Assembly: GCA_002284855.1 (NCBI GenBank) | Contig: CP015603.1 | Span: 124,001 to 188,000 of the forward strand | Source of the DNA: Actinobacteria bacterium IMCC25003 | GTDB taxonomy: Bacteria > Actinomycetota > Actinomycetes > Nanopelagicales > Nanopelagicaceae | Direction: 5' to 3' | DNA length: 64,000 bases | Part shown: positions 17,977-27,161 of the stretch, in pieces | Position numbering within the stretch: position 1 is the first letter of the stretch | Layout: each line of letters begins with the position of its first letter | Position numbers and translations under genes: made by a program | The notes under the pieces: generated by a model | The model's database searches: none | What the model saw: only the letters and a program-made list of their open reading frames with translations | What the model was told of the DNA's origin: nothing

Positions 17977-18881
17977 ACACCCTTCAACTCATGTTTGTAA
18001 GGAGGCTGCGCACCCTTACGAGAACATGTAATTCCTGCAGCAACTGCTGCACGGTGCAGAGTCGCCTTCAATACTTCATCAGTTAAATTAAGAATTCCCT
18101 TTTCAATCATTGCTTCAACAATAATTGCGCCAACCGTGTCACCTGCGCCCACAGTATCTGCGACTTCAATCTTCACACCTGGTACTTCAACTGAACCATC
18201 TGCAGTAATTCCAAGTAGGCCATCAGCACCGCGAGTGATAACCAAAAGGGCAGCACCATCGCTAATCCAGCGCTGCGCAACATCGTGATACTTCTGATCT
18301 GGATATAACCACGCCATATCGTCATCGCTAACCTTGATAACGGAAGAGATAGCAGCCCACTTTTCAACGGCCATCTGATACTTATCACGATCACCCATTA
18401 CTGCAGGGCGGATATTGGGATCAAAGACAATGGGTGCGAACTCAGCCACACGAATAGCCCAGTCATAGAGCACATCAGCACCAGGCTGAATAACAGTGAC
18501 CAGAGTGCCTATATGAAGCACATTTGGCTTATAGCGAGATGGATCTGGCAACCAATCGAGTGAGAAATCAAAGGTCGCTGTTCCATCAATTTCGAATTCG
18601 TAAGATGCTCCACCATTTTCAGCCAGTGACACAATTGCTAAACATGTTGGCTTATCACTCTTTAAAGCAAGATCTAACTTCACTTCATCATCAAGTAGCT
18701 CTTTGCGAGACATTACACCGTATTGATCACTAGAAATACCATCAATAAATTGCACATCGTGACCCAAGCGCGCCAACGCCTTTGCAGTATTTGCTGGCCC
18801 TCCACCCACATGCGGAACACGCACACCATCAGCGCCAGGAATTAAATCAATCAGCACCTCACCACATACCCAGATGCTCAC
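17973..18881 (-). CDS. PfkB-family carbohydrate kinase (fructokinase-like)
   Basis: A 302-residue ribokinase-fold kinase. N-terminal signature GGGPANTAKALARLG, sugar-binding DPNIRP, and C-terminal DTVGAGDTVGAII with the catalytic Asp; the usual Ser/Phe after GAGD is Thr/Val. It phosphorylates a sugar, most likely fructose or a related ketose, with ATP. Overlaps of 4 bases with both neighbours indicate a tight operon. Confidence 0.88.
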   Translation of the reverse strand: MSIWVCGEVLIDLIPGADGVRVPHVGGGPANTAKALARLGHDVQFIDGISSDQYGVMSRKELLDDEVKLDLALKSDKPTCLAIVSLAENGGASYEFEIDGTATFDFSLDWLPDPSRYKPNVLHIGTLVTVIQPGADVLYDWAIRVAEFAPIVFDPNIRPAVMGDRDKYQMAVEKWAAISSVIKVSDDDMAWLYPDQKYHDVAQRWISDGAALLVITRGADGLLGITADGSVEVPGVKIEVADTVGAGDTVGAIIVEAMIEKGILNLTDEVLKATLHRAAVAAGITCSRKGAQPPYKHELKGV

Positions 18882-19366
18882 TGCTGTTCTCCTTTGCGTG
18901 CCAAATATTCGGTAATAACTTCAACACCTAACAAGTGATCTTCGACTTGTGGCAGCCCGCTAATAATCAAAATTCCAGTCAGCCCTAAACCAACAACATT
19001 GAGTGCAAGTCCACCACCATGGATTGCATACAGCTCATCCTCTAAACCTTTTTCCGCATGCCAATCAATTCCTAGTTCTTCTGCAATCACTCGCTCATGC
19101 ATTGTTGAACGACCCGTTAAATTCACAACGCGCGCTTTGCGACCAATCCACCAATCATTTTCTGGAGAAGATCCCGGCAATGATGCGTGAAAGACAATCC
19201 AATCTTTCATCCGAACTTCAACTGCAATCGGGAGCTTTCGCTCTAAACCAATTGCCTGTGCAATCGCACCGATTTCAAGTGCCTCTGCCTGCGTCAACGA
19301 TGACAACTGCAAAGCCTTGGCCTCGAGAGCCAAACCTTCACTTGTAAACCCACCAGTCGTCGCCAC
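18878..19366 (-). CDS. UPF0303 / heme-degrading-domain-like protein
   Basis: About 162 residues from the GTG at 19366. The segment LPIAVEVRMKDWIVFHASLPGSSPEND-WWIGRKARVV, the YAIHGGGLALNV motif and GLPQVEDHLL are typical of the UPF0303 (HbpS-like) family, which has been linked to heme binding or degradation. The open frame extends to 19501, but the extra N-terminal part is basic, unlike the family, and overlaps the divergent aldo/keto reductase start. GTG codons at 19369/19366 fit best; no clear Shine-Dalgarno sequence. It leads the kinase / epimerase / aminotransferase operon. Function here unknown. Confidence 0.75.
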   Translation of the reverse strand: MATTGGFTSEGLALEAKALQLSSLTQAEALEIGAIAQAIGLERKLPIAVEVRMKDWIVFHASLPGSSPENDWWIGRKARVVNLTGRSTMHERVIAEELGIDWHAEKGLEDELYAIHGGGLALNVVGLGLTGILIISGLPQVEDHLLGVEVITEYLARKGEQQ

Positions 19367-19386
19367 CACGCAAGTATCATGGCTCA

Positions 19387-20310
19387 ATGCTGACAATTCC
19401 AGAAACTGACCTCGTTGTTCACCCGCTCTGCCTCGGCGGAAACGTATTTGGCTGGACCGCCGACGAAAAACAGTCTCACGATGTCTTAAACGCCTATGCA
19501 TCCCACGGCGGTAACTTCATCGATACAGCCGATGTCTATAGCGAATGGAAACCCGGCAACAAGGGCGGTGAATCCGAGACCATCATCGGCACCTGGCTTA
19601 AGTCTCAAGATCGCAGCAAATTCGTAATTGCAACCAAAGTCGCCAAGCTTTCAACCCGCCCCGGCCTTCGCCCGGAAAACATCATTGCCGCCTGCAATGA
19701 CTCACTCCGCCGCCTACAATCCGATTACATCGATATCTACTATTCACATCACGACGATGCAGAAGTACCCATGGCTGAAACTCTTGGTGCATACGCCCAA
19801 TTAATCAGCGAAGGAAAAGTCCGCTACATCGCAGCTTCTCAACACACGGGTGTACGTCTACAAGAAGCACTCACTATTTCTAAAGAAGAAGGTTTACCTC
19901 AATACATCGCACTTCAAGATCATTACAACTTGATGGAGCGCAATCCATTTGAATCGGAACAGCAAGAAGTTCTTGCCACCAACAACATCAGCGCACTTCC
20001 TTTCTACTCACTCGCCCGCGGATTCCTTTCAGGCAAATACCGCCCTGGAGTAACAGTTGAATCTGTTCGCGCCGATGGCGTAAAGGATTATCAAACCGAT
20101 AAAGGTTGGGCCGTCGTTGCTGCCCTTGATGAAATCGCAAAAGCGCATAACTCTTCAGTCTCAGCAATTGCACTCGCTTGGCTTCGTTCTAACCCACAGG
20201 TCAGCACGCCGATTGCATCAGCTCGTACAGTGGAACAACTCATTGAAATCATCGAAGTTGTTCACTTATCTGAGTATGAAGTGAAAAAGCTCAACGCAGC
20301 TAGCGCTTAA
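19387..20310 (+). CDS. Aldo/keto reductase
   Basis: A 307-residue NAD(P)H-dependent TIM-barrel oxidoreductase. Catalytic tetrad elements are visible: FIDTADVYSEW (Asp, Tyr), VIATKV (Lys), and a YSHHDD segment at the position of the catalytic His. The C-terminal STPIASARTVEQL cofactor loop is also present. It reduces a sugar or other carbonyl. It is divergent from the UPF0303 gene with only about 20 bases between the starts. Its TAA shares TTAA with the convergent apbE stop. Confidence 0.92.
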   Translation: MLTIPETDLVVHPLCLGGNVFGWTADEKQSHDVLNAYASHGGNFIDTADVYSEWKPGNKGGESETIIGTWLKSQDRSKFVIATKVAKLSTRPGLRPENIIAACNDSLRRLQSDYIDIYYSHHDDAEVPMAETLGAYAQLISEGKVRYIAASQHTGVRLQEALTISKEEGLPQYIALQDHYNLMERNPFESEQQEVLATNNISALPFYSLARGFLSGKYRPGVTVESVRADGVKDYQTDKGWAVVAALDEIAKAHNSSVSAIALAWLRSNPQVSTPIASARTVEQLIEIIEVVHLSEYEVKKLNAASA

Positions 20311-21068
20311 TAACCTTTATTAGGCCCATACGACCACGCAGTTCCATCGTGGCGGTTGATTGTCCAAAAAGAGTATTCGGCAAGCTCTTCTCGCCCAATC
20401 CACTTCTGCGCATCAACCCCATCAACCATCAGCGCAGTTGCCAGCGCATCACAGATAGCCCCATCAGGACCAATAACAGTTGCTGAGCGCGCGCCAATAG
20501 CAATCAACCCCGTATGTGGATCAACAATATGTGCACCTTTTTCATAATCACCGCTAGTTGCAACTGATCCATCAACGACATCAAAGAACTTCACATATTT
20601 CTCAACATCATCAGGGCTAGCAATACCGATCTTCCACGGCCCGCCTTCAGGTTTTCCACCTCGCAGAACTATGTCGCCAGAAGCATTAATCAATACCTTC
20701 TCAACTCCTGCCTCAACAAGCATCTGCGCACCTACTTCAGCAGCCCACCCTTTCACAAGCCCCGATGGATCAAATCCGCCTTCCGCTTTCCAAGGATCGA
20801 ACGCACCCAAAGTTAACTCTCGCGAAAATTCGCAGAGCGCCCAAACTTGCTTAACGTATTCAGTTGCATCCTCAATCGATAACTCGCCGCGTCGAATGCG
20901 CGAGACTTGCGAATCAGATTTATATGTCGAGAAATCACGATCTACTTGATAAAAAAATTCTTCAACTTTATCAACAGCCTGCTCAAGAGAATCTTTATCT
21001 AGCCCTGAGGAAGTCGCATCAACGACAATGACTGTTCCCCAGGTTTCAACAAGTCTTTCTAGCCTCAC
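20307..21068 (-). CDS. apbE: FAD:protein FMN transferase
   Basis: A 253-residue ApbE-family flavin transferase that attaches FMN covalently to Thr or Ser residues of exported proteins. Motifs: DPSGLVKGWAAE, NASGDIVLRGG, HIVDPHTG and the metal-binding CDALATALMV. No signal peptide is evident, unlike secreted lipoprotein ApbE proteins. It overlaps by 4 bases the gene for an FMN-binding-domain protein, its obvious substrate. Confidence 0.93.
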   Translation of the reverse strand: MRLERLVETWGTVIVVDATSSGLDKDSLEQAVDKVEEFFYQVDRDFSTYKSDSQVSRIRRGELSIEDATEYVKQVWALCEFSRELTLGAFDPWKAEGGFDPSGLVKGWAAEVGAQMLVEAGVEKVLINASGDIVLRGGKPEGGPWKIGIASPDDVEKYVKFFDVVDGSVATSGDYEKGAHIVDPHTGLIAIGARSATVIGPDGAICDALATALMVDGVDAQKWIGREELAEYSFWTINRHDGTAWSYGPNKGY

Positions 21069-21703
21069 AAACCAGCCTTCGATATTGCCGACTTCACTGA
21101 TTGCCAGAATGCAGTTGCAGTAAATGATGCCTGTGAACGACAGCTATTTGAAATCGCACAAGGCAACTGTTCTGCCGCATAAGTCTTTACTTGTTCAACA
21201 GTGATTTTTCCGCCATTTACAAAGGGAAGAAGGACAGAAAGTGAATTCTGGCTCCATGAACGAGGTGATTGTGATGCACTCACATTTGTAATCTTGCCAT
21301 TACTAAATGTCACCGTTGCAGAAAGTGTTCCGTAATTACGAGCATTAAAAGATGCACCGGTAACTGTTCCTGAATAACCACTTGTTACTGGTGCAGGAGC
21401 CGCAGTCGTATGAGTTGCGCTTGGAGTCGGCGTAGCCGACGCAGTAGGAGCACTCGACGCACTGTGCGTTGGTGCAGCCGATGTAGTAGCTGTCGCCTTC
21501 TTTGTCGGTGTAGCTTTCGTAGCAGCCGGCTTCGGCGCAGCACTTGTTGCTTGCGCAGTAGGTTGAGCAGAAGCTGTCCCAACTCCAAGAGATCCAGTTA
21601 AACCACTGATATCTTGAGTCGATGTGAACTGCGGCGGTGTAATCGCCAAGACAGCACCAAGCCCACCGACCGTGCCGCCTGCAATCAACAATGCGCGTTT
21701 CAT
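21065..21703 (-). CDS. Exported FMN-binding-domain protein (ApbE substrate)
   Basis: A 212-residue protein: N-terminal signal or anchor helix (LLIAGGTVGGLGAVLAI), a low-complexity Ala/Thr/Ser/Pro linker at about residues 48-108, then a C-terminal FMN_bind domain (GTLSATVTFSNGKITNV...). The family's flavinylation motif (S/T)GA(T/S)xT reads S190-Q-A-S193-F-T195, so Ser193 is the likely FMN acceptor instead of Thr. Cys182 and Cys188 could form a disulfide. With ApbE downstream and a membrane ferric-reductase-like protein upstream it likely carries electrons outside the membrane. Confidence 0.87.
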   Translation of the reverse strand: MKRALLIAGGTVGGLGAVLAITPPQFTSTQDISGLTGSLGVGTASAQPTAQATSAAPKPAATKATPTKKATATTSAAPTHSASSAPTASATPTPSATHTTAAPAPVTSGYSGTVTGASFNARNYGTLSATVTFSNGKITNVSASQSPRSWSQNSLSVLLPFVNGGKITVEQVKTYAAEQLPCAISNSCRSQASFTATAFWQSVKSAISKAGL

Positions 21704-21768
21704 GGGGTAACTATCTCTCTCAATCCTGAGAGGTATCTGAGTTCGAACGGTGCCATCTCTACCAATCT

Positions 21769-23124
21769 TTACTCTGAGTGGAAGGCAAAAGCCTCATCAT
21801 GGAAGCGGTTCTTAGGCACTCCGAGGTCCTCAGCAGCCTGTTTCACGGTCTCAACAAGCGGCCCTGGGCCACAGATGTAGATATCTGAGTCAGAGATACG
21901 GGGGACCAATACCTTCAACGCCTTCGCATCCATTGGATGTTCCTTGCGTGATCCCACCAAGTAGTGAACTCGAATCGTGCCTCCCGAATTAGCCTCGAGG
22001 TAGTCGAGTTCTTCTTTGAGCACTAAATCCTCTTTGCGCGATACGCGGAAAATAACATCCATCTGCACGCCATTCTTAAACTCATCCATCAGCGCACGAA
22101 TCGGTGTAATACCCACACCGCCACCAACCATCACCACATGCGGTCTCGTTGCACGCCCTGCAGTAAATGCTCCATAAGGACCCTCAACAAATACTCGCGT
22201 TCCACGCTTTAAGAATGCAAGTGACCGAGAGTGATCACCTAGATCCTTCACAGTCACACGTAAGAAATTCTCAGTCGGCGCAGCCGATAGAGAATACGGA
22301 TGTGACATCAAGAAGTGACCGCGAGTTAAGAAGCGCCACCCAAAGAACTGTCCACCTTCAGCTGCCAGCTTATGTAAGTTGCGCCCTTTCATAATCACCG
22401 AGATAACTCCAGGTCCTTCAACCACTACTTTGTCCACAACCAAGTTAAGTTGCAGCGAGCGCCACAAAGGAATGCCAAATCGATAGTAAACAACACAGAC
22501 CACCATCAATACATAGAGAGATGTCCAGTACAAACGATTAAGTGGATGTCCCACAAACATCTGACCGTTAAGCACCTGATGCATAAATGAAACTGCGATA
22601 GCGATGTAGGTATAGATATGGATAATCCACCATGTCTCATAACTCATCTTTGCTCGCGCCTTCTTATATGAAGTCACTCCCGCCATTACCATCAATACAA
22701 ATCCCGCCAGCGCCGGCCACATCCACGCCATCGAATTAACCATTCGCCACATCTCGACAACTAACATCACGCCATCTTGGCCCGCAGATGACAAGACAAT
22801 AAAGAGCACATGTGCCCCAATGAGATACAAGCTCCATGGCCCCAGCTTTCGATGCCAGGTCACCAATCGATCGTGCCCCACCCCGCGTTCAACCCACGGA
22901 ATACGCGCAATCAGAAAGATGCCCACCACCGCAAAGAAAGTCCCTGTAAGGGCTGCCAAGCGCGATACAGATGCCACCACCGCATAGACCGATGAGATAT
23001 CGCTCTTACGCATCGTCGTCACCTGCAGAGCCAACGTCAGCCCCAAGCCAATCCCTAAGAACCACGAAGCCCAATCAACCCCAGCTGATGAGTACTTCCT
23101 AAATGTGGCCCCGGTGCTTTTCAT
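21769..23124 (-). CDS. Membrane flavocytochrome oxidoreductase (ferric reductase-like TM domain plus FAD/NAD(P) module)
   Basis: A 451-residue protein. About six membrane helices (residues 15-220) carry heme-ligand-type histidines (WHRKLGPWSLYLIGAHVL and HIYTYIAIAVSFMHQVL). The cytoplasmic part is a ferredoxin-reductase module: FAD site HPYSLSAAP, NAD(P) site GGGVGITPIRALM, and ICGPGPLV. It would pass electrons from NAD(P)H through FAD and heme across the membrane, probably to the FMN-binding protein encoded next. It is the first gene of the three-gene operon and divergent from the glycan island. Confidence 0.9.
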   Translation of the reverse strand: MKSTGATFRKYSSAGVDWASWFLGIGLGLTLALQVTTMRKSDISSVYAVVASVSRLAALTGTFFAVVGIFLIARIPWVERGVGHDRLVTWHRKLGPWSLYLIGAHVLFIVLSSAGQDGVMLVVEMWRMVNSMAWMWPALAGFVLMVMAGVTSYKKARAKMSYETWWIIHIYTYIAIAVSFMHQVLNGQMFVGHPLNRLYWTSLYVLMVVCVVYYRFGIPLWRSLQLNLVVDKVVVEGPGVISVIMKGRNLHKLAAEGGQFFGWRFLTRGHFLMSHPYSLSAAPTENFLRVTVKDLGDHSRSLAFLKRGTRVFVEGPYGAFTAGRATRPHVVMVGGGVGITPIRALMDEFKNGVQMDVIFRVSRKEDLVLKEELDYLEANSGGTIRVHYLVGSRKEHPMDAKALKVLVPRISDSDIYICGPGPLVETVKQAAEDLGVPKNRFHDEAFAFHSE

Positions 23125-23214
23125 GTCTTAACCATCTCCTACTTTCCTGAGAACCACCTGCATGTAACCCGAGCCACCACTTAACAAAGAAAGATAAAAG
23201 ATAGACTCACACCC

Positions 23215-24165
23215 ATGCGCGCTTTCATCACCGGTGGTGCCGGTTTCATCGGCTCTCACCTTGCCGATGCCCTCATCGCCCGCGGCGATAGCGTCACAAT
23301 CCTCGACAACCTTTCAACCGGCTCGAAGAAGAACATCGCCCACCTCAAAGGCAAAATCACCGTCCACGAGGGCGACATCCGCGATAAAGAACTCGTCGAC
23401 AAACTCGTCGCTGAATCCGACACTGTCTTCCACATGGCCGCAGCCCTTGGCGTTAAGAACATCATGGAACACACCATCGAATCCATCGACCGAAACTTTG
23501 CTGGATCTGAAGTAGTTCTCAACGCGGCCACAAAACACAACAAGCGCCTTCTGATTGCATCAACCTCTGAGATTTACGGCAAGAACCCTAACCAGCCCCT
23601 TCACGAAGAATCAGATCGTGTGGTCGGTGCCCCACAGAAAATTCGTTGGACTTACTCTGATGCAAAAGCTCTCGAAGAAGCTGTCGCACACACTCTCCAC
23701 AAGACCCACGGCCTCAAAGTCACTACAGTCCGCTTCTTCAACACCGTTGGCCCACGCCAAACCGGCCAATACGGAATGGTCGTGCCTCGCTTTGTCCAAG
23801 CGGCCCTTAAGAACGAAGACATCACCATCTACGACGACGGCAGCCAATCTCGCGTCTTCTGCCACGTCGAAGATGCCGTCCGCGCTGTACTTTCGCTGCT
23901 CGACTCTGATTCAACAATTGGCGATTACTTCAATGTTGGAGGAGTCGGCGAAACCACAATTAAGGAATTAGCCCAACAAATCATCAAGCAGACTAATTCA
24001 CAATCTGCAATCAAATTCATCCCATATTCAGATGCTTACCCTGCAGGCTTTGAAGATATGCAACGTCGTGTTCCAGATGTTTCAAAGATCAACAAGGCGG
24101 TCGGCTGGTCGCCAACTCATACTCTCGATTCAATAATCGAAAGCGTGGCAAAGAGTTTTGCTTAA
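23215..24165 (+). CDS. NAD-dependent nucleotide-sugar epimerase/dehydratase (extended SDR)
   Basis: A 316-residue extended SDR: NAD-binding GGAGFIGSH (7-15), STSEIYG, YxxxK as YSDAK, and RFFNTVGPRQTG. The sequence is of the UDP-glucose 4-epimerase / UDP-glucuronate decarboxylase group; a specific product cannot be assigned. Codon use and composition match the housekeeping genes more than the AT-rich island that follows. No Shine-Dalgarno sequence precedes the ATG, so the message may be leaderless. The stop shares TTAA with the convergent dehydrogenase gene. Confidence 0.88.
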   Translation: MRAFITGGAGFIGSHLADALIARGDSVTILDNLSTGSKKNIAHLKGKITVHEGDIRDKELVDKLVAESDTVFHMAAALGVKNIMEHTIESIDRNFAGSEVVLNAATKHNKRLLIASTSEIYGKNPNQPLHEESDRVVGAPQKIRWTYSDAKALEEAVAHTLHKTHGLKVTTVRFFNTVGPRQTGQYGMVVPRFVQAALKNEDITIYDDGSQSRVFCHVEDAVRAVLSLLDSDSTIGDYFNVGGVGETTIKELAQQIIKQTNSQSAIKFIPYSDAYPAGFEDMQRRVPDVSKINKAVGWSPTHTLDSIIESVAKSFA

Positions 24166-25367
24166 AGCCCTTTAGCTCCAGCAACTTTTCCAGTCGTATC
24201 AAATACATAGGGCGCACTAGCCAAAATATCGCGTTCTTTAACGTCATCGTGCTTGGTTATTACGAGAGCAATGTCCGCCCCTGATAAGAGCGATGATGAC
24301 TCGCCGTTCCAGCTTTTCACAACATCGTCGTGCCAACTGACAACCGCACCACGTTTACGCAAGTGCTCAATGACTAGTTCTGCGGCTGTTTCGCGAACAT
24401 CTGCAACATTCGGCTTATAGGCCACTCCAACGACCAGAACGCTTTTGCCTTGTAGCGATCCACCATTATCGGCTTGGACGCGATCCACCACATATTTCGA
24501 CATCTCAAGGTTGACTTCATTTGCGCGGCGTATAAAAGTTGCCGGCGCACCATGCTTTTCCGCTGTCGCCGCCAAGTATGTTGGATCAACCGGAATGCAA
24601 TGCCCCCCAACTCCAGCACTTGGTGTGAACTTCATAAACCCATACGGCTTGGTGTTTGCGGCATCCAAAGTTTCATAAACACTAATGCCAAGAGAGTGAG
24701 CAATCTGAGCAAATTCATTTACTAGCGCAATATTTACCTGTCTGAATGTGTTTTCGAAGAGTTTTGCAGCTTCTGCTACCTCAGGAGATGAAACCTCAAC
24801 TAGTTGATCGCAGAACTTGGAATAAAAATCTCGAGTCTTTGCAGAGGCTTCAGAAGTTAGCCCTGCATAAAGTCGCGGAGTATTCTTTTGATTGAAATCT
24901 CCGCGCCCTGGGTCAACCCGCTCAGGTGAAATCGCATACAAATGCTCAAGCGGCCTGTTTGAATACCTCTCGATGGCAGGCTTGATGTAGTTGCGGAGGG
25001 TTCCAGGAAATGATGTTGACTCGTTGATGACCAAGACAGACTTGGTCACGTTTTCACCAATAGTTTTACATGCGGCTTCAATGAATGTTAAGTCCGGCTG
25101 ACGATCTTTTGAAAGTGGAGTTGGGACAGCAATAACGACTAAATCCGCGTCGGCAATATCTGAACCCACAGTCGATGCAGAGTAACTGCCTGACTTAACC
25201 AAGTTCGCCAGTTGTGAACTCTCCACGCCTTCAATATGTGAAATCCCGTTATTTAGTTGGTCCACAATTCGCTGATTGTTATCAAAACCAACTACTTCAA
25301 AGTATTCGCCAGCAAAGGCTGAGATAGTTAATCCCACATACCCTTGCCCAATAATTGCAACTTTCAT
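24162..25367 (-). CDS. Nucleotide-sugar 6-dehydrogenase (UDP-sugar dehydrogenase family)
   Basis: A 401-residue NAD-dependent enzyme oxidising the C6 hydroxyl of a UDP-sugar to a uronic acid. Features: Rossmann GQGYVGL at the N-terminus, VPTPL, the ESTSFPGT active-site segment, and the catalytic Cys loop GVGGHCIPVDPTYL. The wording of these motifs is closer to UDP-HexNAc dehydrogenases (WecC/WbpA) than to UDP-glucose dehydrogenase, but the choice is not certain. The start overlaps the stop of the polymerase/ligase-like gene by 4 bases. Confidence 0.9.
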   Translation of the reverse strand: MKVAIIGQGYVGLTISAFAGEYFEVVGFDNNQRIVDQLNNGISHIEGVESSQLANLVKSGSYSASTVGSDIADADLVVIAVPTPLSKDRQPDLTFIEAACKTIGENVTKSVLVINESTSFPGTLRNYIKPAIERYSNRPLEHLYAISPERVDPGRGDFNQKNTPRLYAGLTSEASAKTRDFYSKFCDQLVEVSSPEVAEAAKLFENTFRQVNIALVNEFAQIAHSLGISVYETLDAANTKPYGFMKFTPSAGVGGHCIPVDPTYLAATAEKHGAPATFIRRANEVNLEMSKYVVDRVQADNGGSLQGKSVLVVGVAYKPNVADVRETAAELVIEHLRKRGAVVSWHDDVVKSWNGESSSLLSGADIALVITKHDDVKERDILASAPYVFDTTGKVAGAKGL

Positions 25368-27070
25368 TGAGTCGTAGTCACATCCGGATTCAATGGGTCC
25401 AGGCGCTTCATATTTTGAAGTGCAATCGACTTTTCATCTGGGGTTGATGCGCTTAAGAGGTAATAAACTTTCCATAGCTCAAAGTTTTCTGGATCAAACT
25501 TAACCGCAGCTTGAGCATATTTATGAGCAAGATCGGGAAGATTGCTGCCCTCAAAAGCTTGAATTGAAAGTAGATACCTAGTTGTGTGTTGAGGGTTCAT
25601 GAAAGAGGGAGTAAGAGATGCCTCGAGAAGTGAAACTGACTGAGCCACTTGGGCAGAACGCCATTTCGTATCTGAGGCAAGGGGTGGGCTCGCAATGATC
25701 GCTCCTACAACCATTCCGATGCCTGCGACTAAACCGGAACTCACCACCGAACCTTGCGTAAGGTTTTTTCCCTTACTTCTTGGCGAAGGAATTGTCTTGG
25801 CATCCCCTCCTGCACTTGAGTTACGTGTATTTCGTTCATAGGCAATTAGTGCACCGGTGAGCACCCATCCCCAGATAGCCAAACCAATTTGATTAATACT
25901 GATTATTGATTGAAGTTGATACCCCAACCATGCCACCGAAATAGCCACAAAGATCGGGTCATATGCCTTGCTCCTGAGAGCCACCTTAATCAATGAGACT
26001 CCTGCGAGAAGCATGATTGCAGAATAGGTAAGTAGAAGTGGCCATCCCCCGAAGGCAAACATATCCATAAATACATTGTGCGCAGCATTTACTACTGTGT
26101 TGACACCTGGCGTAGTGAGTGCTTGGACATCTCTTGCCCTGCGATACCAATCACCAAAACCATCCATGCCAACACCGTGAATTGGGTTTTCTACTCCAGC
26201 GTTCCAGCCTGCAAGCCAGTATTGGCCACGAAGTGAAACAGAATATTTATAGATGTACTGCGTAAGTGGACCAACTTGCAGAGCGCCGAGCGCCGCAAAT
26301 GCCCCTGCCAGCACAAAGACAAGTGAGTAAAGGGAAGTAAATAAGATGCTGAACCTTGATCTGATTGCAAAGAAGAGCACTACTCCAAGTCCAAGTGCAG
26401 AGACGACTCTTCCTTGGATTGCATGAGATTTGTAGATTTCAAAGAAGGTAAGGAGGGAAACGAGAGAAAGCACTAACTTCACTTTAACTTCTGTCTTCGT
26501 GTCAAAAACGAAAGCCATGCATACTGAAAAGAAAATACCAAGGAAGGCGCCAATAAAATTGGGGTTGCCTAGCGTTCCCAAGATGTTTCCATAAGGGTTA
26601 GACCACCCAATAAAATCACCGAATAGGATCACCCACAGGCAGTACACCAAATTCACAGAGCCAGCGGCTCCCAACCCAATTAAAATTTTCTTCAAATTTT
26701 CATTTGCTTGAATCGCAAGAGTTCCAATTAAAACTGTACACAAGCACATATAAGTGAGAAGTCCAGAATTTCTACCGTATGCACCGTAGAAATTCTGGCT
26801 CATTGGAAGCTTACTCAAACTGACCGAGGAAATCATGGCTAAGAAAAAAAGCGCAACGAAAATTATGACCTGACGATTTGCCTTAACGAGCTGTAGGAAT
26901 CCAGATTGCAGGAGGACTGCAATTACACTAAAACCAATTGCGCCAAGAAGTAAGAGTTTTGGAACGTTCACCGGATCGGTCACAGATCCGCTGATAAGAA
27001 ATATTGTGATTAGCGCCGACCCCATTGAGATGAGTCGAATTAATGTCATTTCTTTAGCTAAGTCATGCAT
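25364..27070 (-). CDS. O-antigen ligase/polymerase-like membrane protein (Wzy_C) with C-terminal helical repeats
   Basis: A 568-residue protein with about 10-12 hydrophobic helices over residues 10-450 and a Wzy_C-type loop (GWNAGVENPIHGVGMDGFGDW-like, about 290-315) between helices. The soluble tail (about 480-568; HKYAQAAVKFDPENFELWKVYYLL) looks like TPR-type repeats. This architecture occurs in O-antigen ligases, polymerases and O-oligosaccharyltransferases. It is directly downstream of the surface protein gene, separated by a terminator. Ligase, polymerase or protein glycosyltransferase cannot be told apart from sequence. Confidence 0.82.
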   Translation of the reverse strand: MHDLAKEMTLIRLISMGSALITIFLISGSVTDPVNVPKLLLLGAIGFSVIAVLLQSGFLQLVKANRQVIIFVALFFLAMISSVSLSKLPMSQNFYGAYGRNSGLLTYMCLCTVLIGTLAIQANENLKKILIGLGAAGSVNLVYCLWVILFGDFIGWSNPYGNILGTLGNPNFIGAFLGIFFSVCMAFVFDTKTEVKVKLVLSLVSLLTFFEIYKSHAIQGRVVSALGLGVVLFFAIRSRFSILFTSLYSLVFVLAGAFAALGALQVGPLTQYIYKYSVSLRGQYWLAGWNAGVENPIHGVGMDGFGDWYRRARDVQALTTPGVNTVVNAAHNVFMDMFAFGGWPLLLTYSAIMLLAGVSLIKVALRSKAYDPIFVAISVAWLGYQLQSIISINQIGLAIWGWVLTGALIAYERNTRNSSAGGDAKTIPSPRSKGKNLTQGSVVSSGLVAGIGMVVGAIIASPPLASDTKWRSAQVAQSVSLLEASLTPSFMNPQHTTRYLLSIQAFEGSNLPDLAHKYAQAAVKFDPENFELWKVYYLLSASTPDEKSIALQNMKRLDPLNPDVTTTQ

Positions 27071-27094
27071 GTGGAAATTCTATCTATAGAAAGG

Positions 27095-27132
27095 CCGAAT
27101 CCCGGCTCCCCCGAAGGGGAACCGGGATTCGG
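27095..27132 (-). terminator. Strong hairpin terminator after the surface protein gene
   Basis: An almost perfect 17-bp stem closed by a TTCG tetraloop on the minus strand: CCGAATCCCGG pairs with CCGGGATTCGG, and TTCCCC pairs with GGGGAG with one G-T wobble. It is followed by CCTTTCT. It lies 30 bases after the TAA of the 669-residue surface protein and before the polymerase-like gene, so it should end most surface-protein transcripts and insulate the gene downstream. Confidence 0.85.
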
Positions 27133-27161
27133 TTCTGATCTTTTCAGTTAAAGGGGGCTAA

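Noticed and set aside
21715-21730. Short inverted repeat CTCTCA/TGAGAG between the ferric reductase and FMN-protein genes
   Set aside because: Only 6 bases per arm, no T-run, and within an operon; likely chance.
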